DNA of 64,000 bases, taken from contig CM035437.1 of the NCBI GenBank assembly GCA_020310875.1, positions 44,810,171 to 44,874,170 of the forward strand, read 5' to 3'. The notes under the pieces were generated by a model. It was given only the letters and a program-made list of their open reading frames with translations, made no database searches and was not told the DNA's origin. Below are positions 59,001 through 64,000 of this stretch, piece after piece. Position 1 is the stretch's first letter. The number at the start of each line of letters is the position of its first letter. Source of the DNA: Ceratopteris richardii. Taxonomy: Eukaryota; Streptophyta; Polypodiopsida; Polypodiales; Pteridaceae. A program made the translations under genes and the position numbers.

Positions 59001-59208
59001 CCAAAGCATCTTTTGCACACCATTGGTTGAGCCTCTCATGTTCATCCTTTGTAGGTAGTCCTCTAGTTTTAAATGAGGGCAATTCCTCATCTCCTGATAT
59101 GTATCCAAATAAACTCCTTCCTTGTAGATAGGTCTTCATCCTCAGAGACCAAGCTTGGTAGTTGTTTCTGTCCAATTTATCAATGAAGGAAGGGAAGCCA
59201 TCACCCAT
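56014..59208 (-). CDS. Copia G polyprotein, N-terminal part (Gag to RT), cut by H
   Basis: ATG 59208 ([14 protein letters not shown]). The same domain order as H: zinc knuckle [14 protein letters not shown], protease [12 protein letters not shown], integrase with [14 protein letters not shown] and QNGVAERRN, and reverse transcriptase to NYRLTTYLQ, where H is inserted. The protease motif reads DSS where H and other copies have DSG, a likely inactivating change. The frame resumes at 49477 with DQGFVMSKAD once one TTGGA is removed. No internal stop. Confidence 0.92.
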
Positions 59209-59234
59209 GATTACCTTATTTGCTCTGATACCAC

Positions 59235-60314
59235 TGTTGGGAGTGATGGTTGGATGCACTCAAGAAATGAGTTGGTGCTGCTAAACCTGCTTCACACCAG
59301 CCCTCCTTTGATTCCAGAAATGCTTAGTAGACTCCTTGAGCTTCCAAATGACACCAAAATATGCTATATGTACTTTGGAAATGAGTTGAGTAATGATTAG
59401 ATCAAAACAGATGAGTTTGCACTTCACTAGTCTTGAAAACTCTCTAATTCTGTAATGATACCTGCTCAGTGTTATGCTCAGTGTGACCAGCACACTTGAA
59501 ATTGAAAGAATTCCTTTTGGGAGTATTAAAGTACCTTAATGAGCTACCAATTTCAAGTGGAATCACTCAAATTGATAAACCATACACTGAGAAATAAGTT
59601 TAGCAAAATTCTGATTACCCCCGACTTTTTAGGAGAGTTGCAGAGATAGACCAGTGACTGCTTCGAGCGTGATTTCTCTCAAATGGCTGAATGAAATCTT
59701 CTGAGATTTTGTATGCTTGTAGAAGACCTTCAGCTGGTTCCAATGAGCTATTGAGCTCTTGATTTGGTTCAGTGAGCACTGAGAAATGCTCCTTGGAAGT
59801 TGACAGACTTGGAGTAGGAAACTCAGACAAAACAGAGATGATGAATGTAAGTATTTGTATTATATCATATGAATGTACATTCCCATTGGCATGATAGAAA
59901 TAGCACAATGGTACTCAGAGGTGCAAGCTATGGAGTAGGCCTTACACACTCAATGAATGGTACAGAATAGCCTCGGGATTGATGATGGACACCCGCGACT
60001 TTTTGCTTGTAGTTTTTATAGGAGGTGAAGGTTAATTTGAATTTCAAATTCAAACTTAGGCTCCCTAGAATATCTCTACTAAAAGTTGGGAGATATTCTC
60101 TCCATTAACTCAACTAAGAATCCACGACTAATCAAGTTGGTATGATTAAATGAGATGCCAAGTCATTCTAGACTTTTACAAAGGAGTAAATGGTAAGAAC
60201 ATCTAAGCATATGTTCATATGAACCTTGCTTCAAGTGAAGCCTTGATAAAGCTTTGTCCAAGCTTGTCTTCCATGATTTCAAGCCAATGTGTGAAGGCTT
60301 GATATGCACCAATA
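59235..60314 (-). repeat. 5' LTR of copia G
   Basis: About 1,080 bp; its outer end is TATTGG where the 3' LTR has TGTTGG. Primer site at 59221-59234. Confidence 0.93.
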
Positions 60315-60319
60315 GTGTC

Positions 60320-61275
60320 AACACATCAGCATCATCAGAAATAGCATTAATTTCTTCAATCTTCACAGTCGAAGTAGATGGTGCAGGTAACTGTTTAGCA
60401 TGCCCATCAACATTCTGTCCTTTACCTTTAGCATTCTTTAATGCATAACAATCTTTCTTCATGTGTCCTTTCTTATGACAATAATGGCATTCGATATCCC
60501 TCTTCCTTGATTTACTTCTACTCTTATTCCGTTGACCATTCTTTTCCTTGTTCTTGCTCCTGCCACGTTGTTGATTCTTTCCTTGGTAAGAATCATGAAC
60601 ATTATATGCATCTCCACTCTGAGTGCCAACCATAGATTTTCTACGAATCTCCTCACTCAAGAGTGCTCCACATATGTCATCATAGACGAGTTTACCACCA
60701 GGTGCACTGTTACTAATAGCCGTGCAAAACGTATCCCATGATGATGGCAGGGTGCATAACAGCAATACTGCTTTCATTTCATTATCCATATCCATTTTCT
60801 GAGCCTGTAACTGGGAGAATATAGCATCAAACTCATTTAGATGAGCAGCAACACTATCTGTGTCCTTCATATGAAGGTCATATAATTTTCTCATCAGATA
60901 CACTTTATTTGATGCCGTCTCTTTTTCATATGTATTGCATAACTTCTTCCAAAGCTCCTCTGCACTTTCACAGTCTAATACTGTAAAGTAAACATTATCT
61001 GCCAAGTGCAAGCGAATGGTAGACTTGGCCATTTCATCTAACTCATCCCAATCATCTTCATCCATGTCAGCAGGCTTCTTTGAAATCCCATTTACTAGCT
61101 TCCATTGCCTCCTTTGAATCAGCACATCTTTAATCTGATTCTTCCATAGAGCAAAGTTTGTGCCATCAAATTTTCGGATCTCAAAATGGTCTTTGCCCTA
61201 CAAGTTATAGCTCCTCCTCGGAACAGTAGCACTAGACCCTGATCCACTGGATGTGCCTGAGACCTCTGATGCCAT
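60320..61275 (-). pseudogene. Copia E Gag, one early TAG
   Basis: ATG 61275 (MASEVSGTS). TAG at 61198-61200 is at codon 26; the same TAG is in copia F (9935). The frame then reads FDGTNFALWKNQIKDVL, the Gag core (LADNVYFTVLDCESAEELW, a typical copia Gag), a basic linker (KNKEKNGQRNKSRSKSRKR) and zinc knuckle CHYCHKKGHMKKDC near 60490-60450. It reaches the G insertion at 60320 and continues into protease at 47306. Confidence 0.88.
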
Positions 61276-62449
61276 GATCGTAGAGAACTGAATAGAATGA
61301 TAATGGAGCTAGAAGAGTCCAAACACCAACAAATAAGTGTATCAAGGAGTAAATTGACCACTGTATAGTTGACTAAACCAGAAATCTGGAAAAATTTTGC
61401 CAGAGTATCCTCTGCAAAATTAGCATATGACCAGTGTCAAAGTATCATAAAACTGCAAGTACTGACATGTCTACCTGCATAGTGAATCACTGACTCCACT
61501 GCATATAATCAGTTACCCAATAGAAGCCAACTAGGCTTATCGAGCACCTATGAACAACTATCATACATCTCCTATGGCGAGGCTGGGTAAGTCTTCCACC
61601 TGCATCACCAAAAAGACCCCGACATCTGGGTGTCTCCCAGTTAAGAAAAAACCTCACCACGACCCTCTTTATCAAAACGTAAAAGGCTTTATGCAAAGAA
61701 CGTAACCGCTATATCAATGACCACATGGACGTACATAAGCGATATCCACAGAAGCGTACATGGTGTGTATGTGCTCAATATATGCAGTAAAATGACACTA
61801 AAAGGCTGAATACATAGCCCAAAAACTAGCCAATAACACCTGCAAGTGTCTGTCAACTCTGATGTTTTAGGCTTTAAAAACCTGCATAAATTTGCAGCGA
61901 CTGCTCCCACCAAAACTGAAAACCCCTCGAGAAACCTGTAGTTTTACGAGTGTGGCTGAAAATACAGCCCCAAAGGTTGATATTTATTGTCTGAGAAGTA
62001 CAAGGAACACTCTTCTTGATGTTCTTGGACCTGTGTGGAGAGAACTATGTGCGAAAGTACTCCGAAATGGCTCCAAAAAACACCCCAAAATTTCTTCAGA
62101 AATAGGCTTTGAAAGCAAAAAATGAAGCTTTGAGGGACCAAAACTTGTTCAAGCTAATGTCAACCTTAGTCTTTCCCCATCTTCAAACACCACAAGAGTG
62201 TAGCTTAGTGGCAAGAGATTGCCACGGTTAAGCGAGCTCTGGGGGGAACAGTACTGGGATGGGTGACCTCCCGGGAAGTACCGGGAACCTCTATATTCCT
62301 TGATCATTGAGGTCCTCCCTCGCGCGCAGCCAACGGCGCCAACGGTGACTTCGGTGACTCGGATGACAAGGTATGCCAAGGTCTATGCCTTGGTCGCCGC
62401 CTTAGTAGGGGTCGCTTCGCTCGCAAAAAAGGAACAAACCTTTTGCCTC
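61276..62449 (-). other. Copia E 5' leader (about 1.17 kb)
   Basis: Untranslated leader between primer site and gag ATG, alignable with 8660-9859 of copia F in inverted orientation. It holds a 5S rRNA-derived segment (62226-62288) and, beside it, a tRNA-like TAGCTTAGTGGCAAGAG. No long conserved frame. Confidence 0.8.
62200..62288 (+). other. tRNA-like/5S rRNA-derived segment in the copia E leader (antisense)
   Basis: TAGCTTAGTGGC at 62202-62213 matches the Pol III A-box pattern TRGCNNAGYNGG at all but the last base. Then GGTTAAGCGAGCT, AGTACTGGGATGGGTGACC and TCCCGGGAAGT match the A-box, C-box and following region of 5S rRNA. It is on the strand opposite to the element's own transcript. Copy F has the same block at 8861-8960. 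Confidence 0.75.
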
Positions 62450-62467
62450 GAACTGCTCTGATACCAG
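62450..62467 (-). other. Primer-binding site of copia E
   Basis: CTGGTATCAGAGCAG on the minus strand directly after the LTR; initiator tRNA-Met type. Confidence 0.9.
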
Positions 62468-62764
62468 TGAAGTGTTTCAACGGCGATGCACGACAGTGTG
62501 CTCTCCTCCTCGAGAGCTCCACGACGATATGCTCGGATTAGAAAACCGAGCTCCTGAGGCCGCACGCAGTACTCCGCGCAGAGGCTGTAGAATACGCAGA
62601 AAACACAGTACACAAGAGGCGCGAAGATAGACTTCTTAGGTCTTACAAATGCGGTCGAACTTACAGTCCGTGATTGACCAGGCCATTATATGTTTTATTA
62701 AAGAACATATACAAAGAAGTGTCCGGTGGCCATTTGGTCTTTCACATGGACACTAACGGTAGCA
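62468..62764 (-). repeat. 5' LTR of copia E
   Basis: 297 bp, partner of 30687-30983. Contains the GCTCGG/CCGAGC stem near 62530-62550. Confidence 0.93.
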
Positions 62765-62769
62765 TTTAC

Positions 62770-63424
62770 AAGTATTCATTGTCAATGAGGTTCTAATTAT
62801 ATGTGAATCTATACATTCATCAATTACTTCTTCTCTAATTTGTTCTCTGTTATACTCACTCAGAATAGTAAACATTAAAAGCTCATATCTCGGGCTATAT
62901 GTAACCTTTTTCTATGTTTTAAAGTGCATTGAATAGCTCCTTAAGTCTTGTTTAAGCTCCCAAAATTTCATCTCCATCTAAATTACCGTTTGTGAGAAAT
63001 CTGCATTTTACTGCTCATTGGTCTATCACTGCAGAGCCTGAAAATGGCGGGAGTGTTCCAGGATTTGCTAAAATGTTTTCTCAATGCTCAGTTGATGAAT
63101 TGAAGTATTTTAACTTGTATTGGAAGTCTATTTGCTATTTCCAAAAGGAAGTTTTCTAATTCCTACAGGTTGAAAGAACTGTTCATTTTTTTCAACAGGT
63201 GTATGTACAAAGATAGCAAGTTTTGGGAGCTAGTCATTTTGCAACTACTCTGTCTTGACTCAAACTTTTGAGATACTTGTTCCAAATCACTTGGGTGATT
63301 TTTTTTGTGGATTTAGGAAGCTCAAAAGGTTTAATAACCAACTCTTAAGTCTTAATTGACTGGCGTGAAGCTGGTTGTAGCAGCACCAATTCATCTTCAG
63401 GTTGCATCCACAATCTCTCTCCAC
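62770..63424 (+). repeat. Copia I 5' LTR, right part
   Basis: Begins at the right TTTAC target duplication of E and ends CTCTCTCCACA before a primer site reading GTGGTATCACAACA (other copies have GTGGTATCAGAGCA). Together with 30318-30681 it forms one LTR of about 1.0 kb. Confidence 0.75.
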
Positions 63425-63451
63425 AGTGGTATCACAACATAGTCAATCAAC

Positions 63452-64000
63452 ATGGGAGATGGATTTCCATCAACAATTGGCAAATTGGATAGAAAAAACT
63501 ACCCAGCATGGTCTCTAAGGATGGAGGCTTATCTTCAAGGGAGGAATCTATTTGGATACACATCTGGAGATGAAGCTATGCCAACCATGAGGAACAAATG
63601 GCAACCATCACATGAAGAGAGGAAATACTTTCAAATTGGTGTTCAAAGGATGCACTTGCAAGGGCCTATATTCTAAACTCAATCTCTAATTTTCTTTTAC
63701 CTCATGTAAAGGGATGCAAGACATCAAGAGAGACTTGGAATGCACTTTCTTCTTTCTTCTCCTCCAACACTCGAGCAAGGAAGAACCAATTGTGGATGGA
63801 GTTCACAACAATGAAGAAAAACCCCAAGCACAGTGTGACTGATTATGTCACAAAGATGAAGGAGACTTCAAATGAACTTGGAATCATTGGAGAGGTAATT
63901 GAAGAGGAACAAATCATAAATGGAATCAAAGCAGATGACAAGTGGGAGTCCTTCATAACAGCCATGGATTTGTACATGGATATGCATGTACCCAACCTCA
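63452..64000 (+). pseudogene. Copia I Gag, frameshifted, runs off the window
   Basis: ATG 63452 (MGDGFPSTIGKLDRKNYPAW), closely like G and H Gag. A frame change near 63625-63640 leads to a second frame with AYILNSISNFLLPHVKGC, FFSSNTRARKNQLWMEFTT and [17 protein letters not shown] at the window end. It is the host element of the nested stack; pol is outside the window. Confidence 0.85.

Larger units (their letters stand above)
47307..60314 (-). mobile_element. Ty1/copia element G, nested in E and split by H
   Basis: LTRs 47307-48388 and 59235-60314 (about 1,081 bp; TGTTGG to CCAACA, the right one starting TATTGG). GTGTC at 47302-47306 and 60315-60319 is the target duplication. The primer site is the complement of TGCTCTGATACCAC (59221-59234); the polypurine tract is GCTTGAGGGGGAGC just left of 48404 on the minus strand. 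The two LTRs differ by roughly ten visible substitutions and small indels, so G is fairly young. Confidence 0.95.
30687..62764 (-). mobile_element. Ty1/copia element E, host of two nested insertions
   Basis: LTRs of 297 bp at 30687-30983 and 62468-62764, TGTTACCG or TGCTACCG to ACTTCA on the minus strand. TTTAC at 30682-30686 and 62765-62769 is the 5-bp target duplication. Removing T13 with one TA, and copia G with one GTGTC, leaves about 5.99 kb, normal for a copia element, and the protease frame then joins across both sites. The element inserted into the 5' LTR of copia I. Confidence 0.94.

Noticed and set aside
62226-62288. Functional 5S rRNA gene
   Set aside because: Only the 3' half is present, with changes in the loop E region, and the same block is in the leader of another element copy.

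Overview
This is nuclear DNA of a eukaryote, almost certainly a land plant. Ty1/copia elements primed by initiator tRNA-Met dominate it, beside Ty3/gypsy and CACTA (TNP2) remnants, a TRIM, GT-AG introns, TATAAATA boxes and G-boxes. The species cannot be named from sequence alone; the amount of old, nested transposon debris suggests a large genome. I found no convincing single-copy host gene. The window reads as silent, transposon-filled intergenic DNA.

Layout. 1-3600: copia element A (5' LTR cut by the window edge, reverse transcriptase deleted). 3917-8349: copia B, broken by copia F (8350-10150, only LTR, leader and start of gag). 10859-12190: copia D, a 5' fragment of the B family. 13.1-17.2 kb: microsatellites, a CACTA TNP2 fragment, two copies of a long palindrome and a complete 692-bp TRIM with a tRNA-like LTR. 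17-27 kb: decayed Ty3/gypsy pieces, including two LTR-like arms in inverted orientation. 28161-30305: copia C (B family, minus strand).

From about 30.3 kb to the end is one nested stack. Copia I (LTR halves at about 30318-30681 and 62770-63424) was hit by copia E (30687-62764, target duplication TTTAC). E was hit by a 13.1-kb DNA element, here called T13 (34095-47169, flanked by TA), and by copia G (47307-60314, duplication GTGTC). G was hit by copia H (49478-56013, duplication TTGGA). H is the youngest and has an unbroken 1,407-codon polyprotein.

The outstanding object is T13. It has matching ends (GGGCGAAAAACGGCC) and at least four gene models: an unknown plus-strand gene (34.6-35.8 kb); a minus-strand gene whose predicted four-exon product joins a histone H3-like domain (tail starting MARTKKTARK, complete histone fold) to a C-terminal Ulp1-type cysteine protease; a second unknown plus-strand gene (41.2-44.1 kb) with a strong G-box/TATA promoter that is itself duplicated; and a minus-strand transposase-like gene (44.7-46.8 kb). 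Spread through it are 19 copies of a roughly 67-bp hairpin with arms ACGACCGATGCAAGCGAT / ATCGCTTGCATCGGTCGT, in intergenic DNA, a 5' UTR and an intron, on exact 186-, 410- and about 1131-bp repeat periods.

Across all old elements the in-frame stops are overwhelmingly TAG where CAG (Gln) is expected, the pattern expected of methyl-cytosine deamination at CHG sites in silenced plant DNA. T13 carries the same scars, so it is probably not active here, although its gene structures can still be read.
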